This document shows, piece after piece, positions 1-5,166 of a DNA stretch of 6,529 nt. Position 1 is the first letter of the stretch. Every line of letters starts with the position of its first letter. Where the stretch lies: assembly GCA_030042795.1 (NCBI GenBank), contig JASHYZ010000526.1:1-6529 (forward strand). The letters run 5' to 3'. The notes under the pieces are model-generated. The model ran no database searches. It worked only from the letters and a program-made list of their open reading frames with translations, and had not been told where the DNA came from. This DNA comes from Terriglobia bacterium. GTDB lineage: Bacteria > Acidobacteriota > Terriglobia > UBA7540. The position numbers and the translations under genes were made by a program.

Positions 1-1055
1 CGTACGCCATGATCGTGGGTACGGCCATAACGCGGCCGGAATCGGTCACCCGAGGTTTCGTGGCTGCTACACAAAGCTGGCGGTGCCAGAGCGATCCCCG
101 GAACGTGTTCCTGGGGATCGACATGGGGGGAACCAATACCAAATGCGGACTGGTTCGGGGCACAGGTGAGTTGTTGTTCATCTCTACTGCCCCCACGCCC
201 TGGAATGAAGGGCGAGATGCTCTGCTCGAGCACCTGCAGCGAACCGCATCCACTTGTCTTAAGGAAGCGAATCGCCTGGCGGTTACACCTGTAGCCATCG
301 GTCTTGCCACCGCGGGTTGGGTGGATCCGCAGTCGGGCCAAATCGTGTTTGCAACCGGCAACCTGCCCGATTGGACGGACGCAAATCCGGGCGTATTCTT
401 GCACAAAGCATCGGGCCTGCCCGTATTCGTGGAAAACGATGCCAATGCCCTGGCCGTGGGGGAAAAGTACTTTGGAGCCGCAAAGCAAGAAACCGACTTT
501 GTCTGCATCACGTTGGGTACCGGGGTGGGGGGCGGCTGCTACATCGGAGGCCGACTGAATCGCGGCGGCCACTTCCGTGCTAACTCCATCGGTCACATCC
601 CCGTCGATCCCGCCGGTCCCCCCTGCACTTGCGGGCTTGTGGGGTGTCTGGAATCGTACACGAACGCTGCTGCGCTGCTGCGCTATGCCCAAGAAAATTT
701 CGAGACTGGGGAAAAGGTCATTGCGGCGGCGAATGCAGGCGACTCTACCGCCCGCCGTGCGATCGTGACCCTCGCCAAATACCTAGCCGCGGGCTGCGCA
801 TCAATCGTGCATTTACTTGACCCGGATTTGTTGATTGTTGCCGGCGGACTGGTCCAAAACAACCCTCTTCTGCTGGACTCTCTGGCCAGCCATCTGGCCG
901 GACGAACCACCGCCTGGCAGCGGCGGAAGCTGCGCATAGTGGCCTCCCCGCTGGGGTACTCGGCAGGCGTCCTCGGCGCCGCGGCAGTGGCTGCGAGTGG
1001 ACTCGCGAGGGCGATCAACAAGTCGCCTTCACTCAGGCCCATTTTGGCGGCATAA
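1..1055 (+). CDS. nanEK: Bifunctional NanE-NanK (C-terminal end of ManNAc-6-P epimerase fused to ManNAc kinase, ROK family), 5' partial
   Basis: The frame is open to the window edge (codons from base 3). Before the kinase it encodes YAMIVGTAITRPESVTRGFV, which resembles the last strand and helix of NanE (compare VGSAITRxE in E. coli NanE), so the ATG at 9 is probably internal. Numbering from that ATG, the ROK kinase begins near residue 33: phosphate-binding DMGGTNT at 38-44, catalytic Asp in ENDANA (D144), glycine loop LGTGVGGG at 169-176, and a zinc site H196, C206, C208, C213 (CxCGxxGCxE). In the known pathway NanK phosphorylates N-acetylmannosamine and NanE converts the product to GlcNAc-6-phosphate, both in the cytoplasm. 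The usual Glu of GExGH is Ser193; E. coli NanK also lacks Glu there (His). The conserved fold ends near residue 330, and the last 16 or so residues overlap an antisense ilvB fossil. The ROK call is firm; the ManNAc substrate rests on the NanE tail. If the tail match is wrong, this is a generic ROK glucokinase with a start at 9, 60 (GTG) or 105 (GTG). Confidence 0.8.
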   Translation, partial: YAMIVGTAITRPESVTRGFVAATQSWRCQSDPRNVFLGIDMGGTNTKCGLVRGTGELLFISTAPTPWNEGRDALLEHLQRTASTCLKEANRLAVTPVAIGLATAGWVDPQSGQIVFATGNLPDWTDANPGVFLHKASGLPVFVENDANALAVGEKYFGAAKQETDFVCITLGTGVGGGCYIGGRLNRGGHFRANSIGHIPVDPAGPPCTCGLVGCLESYTNAAALLRYAQENFETGEKVIAAANAGDSTARRAIVTLAKYLAAGCASIVHLLDPDLLIVAGGLVQNNPLLLDSLASHLAGRTTAWQRRKLRIVASPLGYSAGVLGAAAVAASGLARAINKSPSLRPILAA

Positions 1056-1195
1056 CTGCTGTGCATCCAGGGCATGCTGACGAAGTTCGGATGGTCGCCG
1101 GGCAAAGCTCCCAGGCCCATGAGCATACAAACGGCGGGGGCGCCCCGCTGGCCAGCCAGTTCGCACAACTCGCCCGCGGCGCCTGAAAACTTCCT
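1004..1195 (-). pseudogene. Fossil fragment of acetolactate synthase large subunit (ilvB-like)
   Basis: Read on the - strand from about 1192, this encodes FSGAAGELCELAG, then MGLGALPGDHPNFV, then a degraded GMxGMHGTYAANMAL motif (here SMPWMHSSYAAKMGL), then SEGDLLIALAS. These follow, in order, the central part of thiamine-diphosphate-dependent acetolactate synthase, roughly residues 240-310 of a protein of about 570. There is an in-frame TGA just upstream (1205-1207). After about 1004 the match stops and the strand is antisense to the nanEK kinase. Two conserved glycines of the GMHG region are replaced by W and S, as expected for a non-functional relic. It is about 60 codons with no start and no flanking domains, so it cannot be an enzyme. 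It probably remains from a rearrangement that joined nanEK to a former ilvB locus. Confidence 0.7.
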
Positions 1196-1368
1196 TATGG
1201 GCCATCAAGGCAGCTAAACCAGGCAGCGGCTTCACCCTGAGTAGCGGTTGCGCGCTCGGCCGAGACACGCCACCGGAGAATGTCACTGCCATGGCTCAAG
1301 CTGCAAGCGATTTTGGGACTTACTGAAATGGACGCCTATTCAGCGATACCTTTTATGTTGAAAGCACT
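1056..1368. other. Intergenic stretch between nanEK and the RhaT-like gene
   Basis: The first 140 bases are the body of the antisense ilvB fossil. In 1196-1368 I see no further recognisable coding remnant, no strong terminator hairpin with a T-run after the nanEK stop, and no convincing sigma-70 promoter for the transporter gene. A weak TTGGGA (1313-1318) followed by an AT-richer stretch is the best candidate, and I do not call it. Confidence 0.4.
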
Positions 1369-2415
1369 ATGAATCCGGCCTCCTCGGCGATGGCGTTGGG
1401 ACTCACGCTCGCATTGGCTTCCGGGCTGATGAATGGAACCTTCACGCTACCCATGCGATACCTGGGACGGTGGTCTTGGGAAAACGTATGGGCGCTTTTC
1501 ATCGTGATCTCCTGTGTCCTCATGCCGGTCGCCATTGCGGCCGCTTCGGTTTCACACCTGCGCGAAGCCCTGGCGACTGCCCCAACTCGCGCCCTTGTCA
1601 TCGCTCTGGTCAGTGGTTTCGCCTGGGGGTTCGGCGCCATCATGTTTGGCCAGGGCGTGAGCGCCATCGGCATCTCACTGGGCAACACGTTTGTCCTGGC
1701 GATCAGCGCTTCGTTGGGGTCGCTTTTGCCCATGTTTGTGCTGGCTCCAGGAAAACTCTTGCAGAGGCAAGGCAAGGCCATCATGCTGGGGACCGCAGTG
1801 GCGCTTCTTGGGATTGGCTTTTGTGGTTACGCAGGGAAACTGAAAGAGCGGCGGCAACAAAACGAAGACGGACAGCGGAAGATGGTCGGTAAGGCACGGC
1901 CATTCTGGATTGGTCTGTTGCTCTGCACAGGCTCCGGAATTCTTTCAGCCGTCTTCAATATCGGCTATAGCTCGGCTCAGGGCATCGTTCAGTCTGCAAT
2001 CCTCTTCGGCAACAGCGCGTTTGCTGGATCAAATCTCGTTTGGCTGCTGATGCTTTCCGGCGGCACGGTCTCTAACCTTGCTTTCTGCTCTTATCTCTTC
2101 AAGAAGAACCGGACATGGCGAAAATATAGAGAGCCTCAAGTCGGCTCGTTCTACTCGCTGACGATCCTCATGGGCTTACTCTGGGGCGGGAGCATTTTCG
2201 TTTACGGCGCAGCGGCGCCGAAGCTCGGCAAGTTGGGACCGGCCATCGGCTGGCCGCTGAGCCTCTGCGTCGGGCTCCTTACCGCAAACGTTTGCGGCAT
2301 CATTGCCGGCGAATGGAAAAACTCCAGGCACCACGAATGGACTTTGATGGGGGCTGGGCTGACTGTATTGATCGCCGCGATTGGAGTACTAGGGATGTCG
2401 GCTGCGTTAAATTGA
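1369..2415 (+). CDS. RhaT-family (L-rhamnose/H+ symporter-like) sugar permease
   Basis: The 348-residue product is an integral inner-membrane protein close in length to E. coli RhaT (344 aa). About ten hydrophobic helices can be placed near residues 8-27, 38-59, 74-95, 99-125, 136-153, 178-200, 222-243, 262-282, 292-314 and 325-345. RhaT-like marks include WSWENVWAL (35-43, as WSWETMW in E. coli), FAWGFGAIMFGQG (84-96), GxLKER after helix 5 (156-161), the charged cytoplasmic loop 157-177, and a late EWKN (315-318, as EWNN in E. coli). The family belongs to the drug/metabolite transporter superfamily and couples sugar uptake to protons. The ATG at 1369 has only a weak GAAAG upstream. The gene follows nanEK in the same direction but over 300 bases away, so co-transcription is uncertain. 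No rhamnose catabolic gene is visible; given the neighbour, an amino-sugar substrate is possible but is inference. Family call strong, substrate unknown. Confidence 0.85.
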   Translation: MNPASSAMALGLTLALASGLMNGTFTLPMRYLGRWSWENVWALFIVISCVLMPVAIAAASVSHLREALATAPTRALVIALVSGFAWGFGAIMFGQGVSAIGISLGNTFVLAISASLGSLLPMFVLAPGKLLQRQGKAIMLGTAVALLGIGFCGYAGKLKERRQQNEDGQRKMVGKARPFWIGLLLCTGSGILSAVFNIGYSSAQGIVQSAILFGNSAFAGSNLVWLLMLSGGTVSNLAFCSYLFKKNRTWRKYREPQVGSFYSLTILMGLLWGGSIFVYGAAAPKLGKLGPAIGWPLSLCVGLLTANVCGIIAGEWKNSRHHEWTLMGAGLTVLIAAIGVLGMSAALN

Positions 2416-2461
2416 AAACAATTATTAGGGGATTATTGGGCACCGCTGTTCCTTCCAGTGG

Positions 2462-2488
2462 GAGCAGCGACAGCCTGTGTCCCTGCTC
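2462..2488 (+). repeat. Stem-loop 47 bases after the RhaT-like gene
   Basis: GAGCAG (2462-2467) pairs with CTGCTC (2483-2488). After a single C-C mismatch, GACA (2469-2472) pairs with TGTC (2478-2481) around the loop GCCTG. This gives ten base pairs with one 1x1 internal loop. No T-run follows on either strand, so it is not a standard intrinsic terminator. It lies 48 bases upstream of the transposase remnant, in what would be the left non-coding end of an IS110 element, where members of that family carry a structured RNA. That connection is a guess. Confidence 0.45.
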
Positions 2489-2536
2489 AAAACCAACTTT
2501 AGGCACATCCTCCGCTCCTGCCAGAAGGAGGAACCG

Positions 2537-2754
2537 ATGCCTTATAAAATGGCAGGAATTAATTTCCACAAAAGAATTTTGGACGTGGTGGTTTTGGAAA
2601 TCGAAGTTTCTGTCGCGAGGAGAAGTTCAAGGAAGTTTCCACAGTGCGTGCATATCGCATGGCTCTTACCAGCCCCACCCGGAAAATGCGGGCGCCACGA
2701 ACTCGCGCAAAGAATCTCCGTGACGGGCGAGCCGGCCTTGCAGCCGAGTTTTAG
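2537..2754 (+). pseudogene. Degraded IS110-family transposase remnant (N-terminus)
   Basis: A strong Shine-Dalgarno AAGGAGG (2525-2531) stands five bases before ATG 2537. The product opens MPYKMAGINFHKRILDVVV, matching the IS110-family start (YKxAGIDVHKKxLxVVV) in which the Asp of GIDVHK is the first acidic residue of the DEDD RuvC-like catalytic site; here that Asp is Asn, so the catalytic residue is lost. A SSRKF segment corresponds to the family's FERRRF, after which the frame loses clear similarity and runs to a TGA at 2786-2788. In another frame, codons from 2686 encode RAPRTRAKNLRDGR before a TAG at 2752-2754. This resembles the RAPRGRKxDFxDA motif found about 60 residues further on in intact transposases, which suggests an internal deletion plus frameshift. 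The full protein is 350-450 aa, so this is an inactive scar. The N-terminal match is good; the second segment is tentative. Confidence 0.6.
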
Positions 2755-2792
2755 CACAGTTGCAGCCATTCACTGGCTTGTCAACTGAGCTA
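2752..2792. repeat. Long imperfect hairpin, with a tRNA-like segment on the - strand arm
   Basis: TAGC (2752-2755) pairs with GCTA (2789-2792), CAGTTG (2757-2762) with CAACTG (2782-2787), and AGCCA (2764-2768) with TGGCT (2774-2778) around loop TTCAC. An A-A mismatch and a 1x3 internal loop interrupt it, giving 15 pairs in 41 bases. On the - strand the right arm continues upstream to read GCCAATGTAGCTCAGTTG (2799-2782), very like the 5' end and D-arm of a tRNA. No matching 3' half (anticodon arm, TTCGA loop) follows. It lies 28 bases after the tRNA-Ala 3' end and could act as its transcript end, but there is no U-tract. Alternatively it is a truncated second tRNA or an IS end. Confidence 0.5.
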
Positions 2793-2827
2793 CATTGGCT
2801 GTATGTTATCGGTGCGATGTAAGATCT

Positions 2828-2903
2828 TGGTGGACCTGGAGGGGTTCGAACCCTCGACCTCATGACTGCCAGTCATGCGCGCTCCCAACTGCGCCACAGG
2901 CCC
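2828..2903 (-). tRNA. tRNA-Ala (anticodon GGC)
   Basis: The - strand folds into a complete 76-nt cloverleaf. The acceptor GGGCCTG/CAGGTCC includes the G3-U70 wobble that marks alanine tRNAs. The D arm is GCGC/GCGC, the anticodon arm is CATGA/TCATG with loop CTGGCAG (anticodon GGC, reading GCC and GCU), the variable loop is five bases, and the T arm is GAGGG/CCCTC with loop TTCGAAC. The discriminator base is A and the CCA end is encoded (complement of 2828-2830). There are no mismatches in any stem, so it should be functional. It is transcribed away from the pepM/dapA genes. Confidence 0.97.
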
Positions 2904-2929
2904 ACGTCACGATAATTAACGCTAGTTGA

Positions 2930-2958
2930 ATAGTATCCTATAGAACTCCAGGCGTAAA
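2930..2958 (-). promoter_or_regulatory. Candidate sigma-70 promoter of tRNA-Ala
   Basis: On the - strand TTTACG (complement of 2953-2958) and TACTAT (complement of 2930-2935) are separated by 17 bases; each matches four of six consensus positions. The -10 box ends 26 bases before the mature tRNA 5' end, leaving a short leader of about 20 nt for RNase P to remove. Prediction from spacing and sequence only. Confidence 0.45.
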
Positions 2959-3130
2959 GCAGGTTTTCGAATTACGGCTGAGGGACACGAGCGTTTGGGG
3001 TCTACGTCGCGATGGGTCGCTGAGCGACTTCATCAACTCCTGTCTGTCTTGTAAACCATGGCTCGTCAGGCTCGTCGAAGCGCTCCAGACGCGCAGCCTT
3101 GCCAGCGTCCTCGAAAACGCAGTTTGCTAT

Positions 3131-3150
3131 CGGCCCAACCCGACGGGCCG
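3131..3150 (-). terminator. GC-rich stem-loop just after the PEP-mutase-like gene (weak terminator candidate)
   Basis: CGGCCC and GGGCCG form a perfect six-pair stem with an eight-base loop, starting seven bases after the TAA (3158-3160) of the - strand gene. No T-run follows in the direction of transcription, so it may only stabilise or pause the transcript end. Between this and the tRNA promoter (2959-3130) I see no supported gene. Confidence 0.3.
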
Positions 3151-3157
3151 TTTCCGC

Positions 3158-3997
3158 TTACGACATCAGACGGTTCAACTCCGCGTAGGGCACAGCCCAG
3201 TCGCTTAGTGTCGCGAAGGTGCCCTTTTCGTGTAACTCGTGGACGAAGCGCGAAAACAAGCCCAAGGCTGCCCGCGCGGGCCAGGAACCGAAGCTGACTC
3301 GGCGCACGCCCAAGCGCTCGAGTTCCGCGAGCGGCGGAGTCGCCGGGCCGGCAAGCACGTTCAGCGGACCGTTGACCGCTTGCGCCAGCTTCCCGATTGT
3401 CTCCGCGTCGTACACGCCTGGAACAAAGAGCGAATCAGCGCCTGCAGCACGATATGCGTTCAGGCGCCGAACGGCATGTTCAAAGCGGCTGGCTGGCTCG
3501 CCGGCTTGCGCCAGGTAAGCGTCCGTGCGGGCGTTGATTACTATGTGCACGCCAAGCGATTCGCCCGTCTCACGAATGCGCCTCACTTTCGCCACGTGTT
3601 GTTCAACGGGCACCAGCTTAGCTTCTTCCACGCCATCTTCCAAATTCAATCCGACGGCCCCGGCCTCGATCAGCGCGCGAGCCGTGATGGCCAATTCATC
3701 GGCGCTCTCGCCGTAACCGGCCTCCAAGTCCGCGCTCACTGGAACGGACACTTTTGCCGCGATGCGCTTGACCACCGCCAGCATCTCGGCGCGACTGATG
3801 TGCTGGCCGTCCGGGTAACCGAGCGAATTGGCAACCGCGGCGCTCGACGTGGCAATAGCCTTAAACCCGGCTTGTTCCACGATGCGCGCGCTGGCCACGT
3901 CCCAGACATTGGCGAGCGTCAGGATGCGCGGCCCTTGATGAAGATCGAGGAATAAGCTAGCTCTTGAGGCCAATTCTGTAGGCGAGCCTAACAGCAT
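3158..3997 (-). CDS. Isocitrate lyase/PEP mutase superfamily protein, substrate unknown
   Basis: The 279-aa product has the single (beta/alpha)8 barrel typical of PEP mutase-like enzymes of 250-290 aa. Visible motifs are LTLANVWDVASARIVEQAGF (26-45), SSAAVANSLGYPDG (51-64), the magnesium-binding SADLEAGYG (88-96; D90, E92), GLNLEDG (116-122), NARTDA (155-160), and a late VRRVSFG (231-237). The KKCGH catalytic motif of true isocitrate lyases and 2-methylisocitrate lyases is absent; the active-site loop reads EEAKLVPVE (124-132). The protein therefore belongs to the large uncharacterised branch whose members may cleave or rearrange small 2-oxo or phosphono acids. The ATG lies one base after the dapA stop (TAACATG), with a purine-rich GGCGGAG inside the end of dapA, so translation is probably coupled. 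Why it follows dapA is unclear; both families use pyruvate-like substrates. Confidence 0.85.
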   Translation of the reverse strand: MLLGSPTELASRASLFLDLHQGPRILTLANVWDVASARIVEQAGFKAIATSSAAVANSLGYPDGQHISRAEMLAVVKRIAAKVSVPVSADLEAGYGESADELAITARALIEAGAVGLNLEDGVEEAKLVPVEQHVAKVRRIRETGESLGVHIVINARTDAYLAQAGEPASRFEHAVRRLNAYRAAGADSLFVPGVYDAETIGKLAQAVNGPLNVLAGPATPPLAELERLGVRRVSFGSWPARAALGLFSRFVHELHEKGTFATLSDWAVPYAELNRLMS

Positions 3998-3998
3998 G

Positions 3999-4913
3999 TT
4001 ATGCGCTCCGCCTCGCCTCAGCCTGCGACCTCAGCAGTCCCTGCGCCTCAAGCACGCGTTCCAGCTTGGCCCTGTTCTCAGCTTTCAGCGGTACCAAGGG
4101 CAGCCGGTAAACTTCTTCAATAAGTCCCATCATGGCCAGCGCGGCCTTTACAGGAATGGGGCTGCTTTCGATAAAATTCGCCTGCATCAGCGGCAGAAGC
4201 TGGAAGTGCAGCTTGCGGGCCTCCTCGACACGTCCATCCAGCATGAGTTGAGTGAGGCGCGACATGGCGCCTGGAACCTCATTCGAGGCCACCGAAATAA
4301 TGCCCACACCTCCCAGCGCCATCAGCGGAAATGTGAACGCGTCGTCTCCCGAGAGGACGCGGAAGCCGGGTGGCGCCTGAGCCAGCACATCCATCTGCTG
4401 CGCAATGCTTCCGGAAGCTTCTTTGAGGCCGATGATGTTGGGGATTTTCGCAAGACGCGCCACGGTGGCGGGCTCGATATTTGAAGAGGTGCGGCCCGGA
4501 ACATTGTATAGAATGATGGGCAGATCGACGGTCTCGGCGATGGCCTTGAAATGCTGGTAGATGCCCTCCTGGGTAGGCTTATTGTAGTAGGGCGCAGCCG
4601 AAAGGATCCCTTGTATTCCCAGGGTCCCAATCTCTCGAGCCATCTGCACCACCTTGTGGGTGCTGTTGCCGGTAGCGCCCGGAATGACGGGCACGCGGCC
4701 TTTCACCTCGTCCAGCACGATGCGGATGACGTCGAGATACTCGTCATGCTCTAGCGTAGGAGTCTCGCCCGTGGTGCCGCAGGGAACGAGGAAGTGAATG
4801 CCCTCATCAAGCTGGAATCGGACCAACCGCCGCAACGCCTCGACATCCAAAGAACCGTCGTGTCGAAAGGGCGTCACCAGGGCCGTGCCGCAACCGCGAA
4901 GATCGAGAGTCAT
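3999..4913 (-). CDS. dapA: 4-hydroxy-tetrahydrodipicolinate synthase
   Basis: This cytoplasmic aldolase condenses pyruvate with aspartate semialdehyde, the first committed step of lysine and diaminopimelate synthesis. The 304-aa protein (E. coli 292) carries the complete active site with a constant offset of three residues: GTTGE with T47 and T48, PYYNKP with Y110, YNVPGRTSSN with Y136 and R141 (the Arg that binds the aspartate semialdehyde carboxylate and separates DapA from sialate lyases), and the Schiff-base lysine K164 in GLKEASG. The ATG at 4913 is supported by AAGGAG (complement of 4920-4925) six bases upstream. The C-terminus has a short Arg/Ala-rich extension, and its stop lies one base from the next gene's ATG. 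A partial dapB on the same strand about 1.3 kb upstream supports the pathway. The native upstream region is interrupted by a MITE-like insertion starting 18 bases beyond the ribosome binding site. Confidence 0.96.
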   Translation of the reverse strand: MTLDLRGCGTALVTPFRHDGSLDVEALRRLVRFQLDEGIHFLVPCGTTGETPTLEHDEYLDVIRIVLDEVKGRVPVIPGATGNSTHKVVQMAREIGTLGIQGILSAAPYYNKPTQEGIYQHFKAIAETVDLPIILYNVPGRTSSNIEPATVARLAKIPNIIGLKEASGSIAQQMDVLAQAPPGFRVLSGDDAFTFPLMALGGVGIISVASNEVPGAMSRLTQLMLDGRVEEARKLHFQLLPLMQANFIESSPIPVKAALAMMGLIEEVYRLPLVPLKAENRAKLERVLEAQGLLRSQAEARRSA

Positions 4914-4934
4914 GACGGTCTCCTTAAACGGCGA

Positions 4935-4942
4935 TTCTCGCC
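4935..4942 (+). repeat. Left target-site duplication (8 bp) of the MITE-like element
   Basis: TTCTCGCC directly abuts the left terminal inverted repeat and is exactly repeated at 5104-5111 directly after the right one. With its left neighbours it forms a small palindrome (GGCGA-TTC-TCGCC, 4930-4942), possibly the original target. Confidence 0.75.
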
Positions 4943-5103
4943 GGTACTGGTGTCATTTGCTGGGTGGGACCCTCCGTGGCATCGTCATTCCCGCGAAAGC
5001 GGGAATCCACTTCCTTGATACCTTCTTTTTCCAAGGACTTCTACAATGGATTCCCGCTTTCGCGGGAATGACGACGTTCGGGCGTTCAAATGACACCAGC
5101 ACC
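4943..5103. mobile_element. 161-bp MITE-like non-autonomous element
   Basis: The ends are a 17-bp inverted repeat with one mismatch: GGTACTGGTGTCATTTG (4943-4959) and CAAATGACACCAGCACC (5087-5103). They are flanked immediately by an 8-bp direct repeat, TTCTCGCC, the expected mark of transposition. There is no transposase ORF inside; the interior is a large palindrome. The combination of 8-bp duplication and termini starting GGnnCTG resembles IS6-family elements (for example GGCACTGTTGCAA), so mobilisation by such a transposase is a reasonable but unproven guess. The element sits in the divergent dapA/vapB spacer and separates dapA from its former upstream sequence. Confidence 0.75.
4982..5074. 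repeat. REP-like inverted pair inside the MITE
   Basis: A 28-bp unit at 4982-5009 is perfectly repeated in inverted orientation at 5047-5074, 37 bases apart. Each unit is itself a palindrome: ATTCCCGC-GAAA-GCGGGAAT at 4987-5006, and its complement at 5050-5069. The spacer holds a further small stem, TCCTTG (5012-5017) with CAAGGA (5032-5037). This core is of the type dispersed in many bacterial genomes as REP-like units. In RNA it can fold either as two GNRA/UUUC-capped hairpins or as one long 28-bp stem. Confidence 0.85.
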
Positions 5104-5111
5104 TTCTCGCC
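5104..5111 (+). repeat. Right target-site duplication (8 bp) of the MITE-like element
   Basis: Second exact copy of TTCTCGCC, starting at the base after the right terminal inverted repeat. Removing one copy plus the element restores a continuous ancestral spacer between dapA and vapB. Confidence 0.75.
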
Positions 5112-5118
5112 ATTACAA

Positions 5119-5147
5119 TTGCGATTGCCATGTCGCTCTGGTATCGT
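5119..5147 (+). promoter_or_regulatory. Candidate promoter of the vapBC-like pair
   Basis: TTGCGA (5119-5124) and TATCGT (5142-5147) are 17 bases apart, each with four of six consensus matches, and lie 20 bases before the antitoxin ATG. They are outside the MITE. Prediction only; such operons are usually repressed by their own antitoxin, but I see no clear operator palindrome here. Confidence 0.35.
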
Positions 5148-5166
5148 CTGGTAAGGTGAAGTCCGC

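Noticed and set aside
1029..1292. 87-codon open frame on the - strand between nanEK and the RhaT-like gene
   Set aside because: It overlaps the ilvB fossil in a different frame; its product is Arg/Pro-rich with no motif and looks like a shadow frame.
2462..2488. Intrinsic terminator of the RhaT-like gene
   Set aside because: The stem is fair but A residues, not T residues, follow it on the + strand.
2757..2799. Full second tRNA gene on the - strand
   Set aside because: Only the 5' segment and part of a D-arm fit; no anticodon arm or TTCGA T-loop follows, so it is reported only as a possible remnant.
3005..3157. Frame continuing after the PEP-mutase-like stop for about 51 sense codons on the - strand (…GKAARLERFDEPDEPWFTRQ…) to a TAG at 3002-3004
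   Set aside because: No start codon context or ribosome binding site and no recognised family; the enzyme's own C-terminus looks natural. Part of it (around 3055-3085) resembles a dispersed GC-rich repeat of the TTCGACnnGCTCA kind, too degenerate to call.
3239..3955. 238-codon open frame on the + strand opposite the PEP-mutase-like gene
   Set aside because: Shadow of a clearly real gene on the other strand; Arg/His-rich composition and no domain.
3999..4913. Possible N-acetylneuraminate lyase (nanA), given the nanEK gene in the window
   Set aside because: The GTTGE motif and the Arg in YNVPGRTS are those of DapA, and dapB is on the same strand nearby.
4982..5074. Possible CRISPR array from two similar 28-bp units
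   Set aside because: The two units are inverted, not direct, there are only two, and they lie inside terminal inverted repeats with a target duplication.
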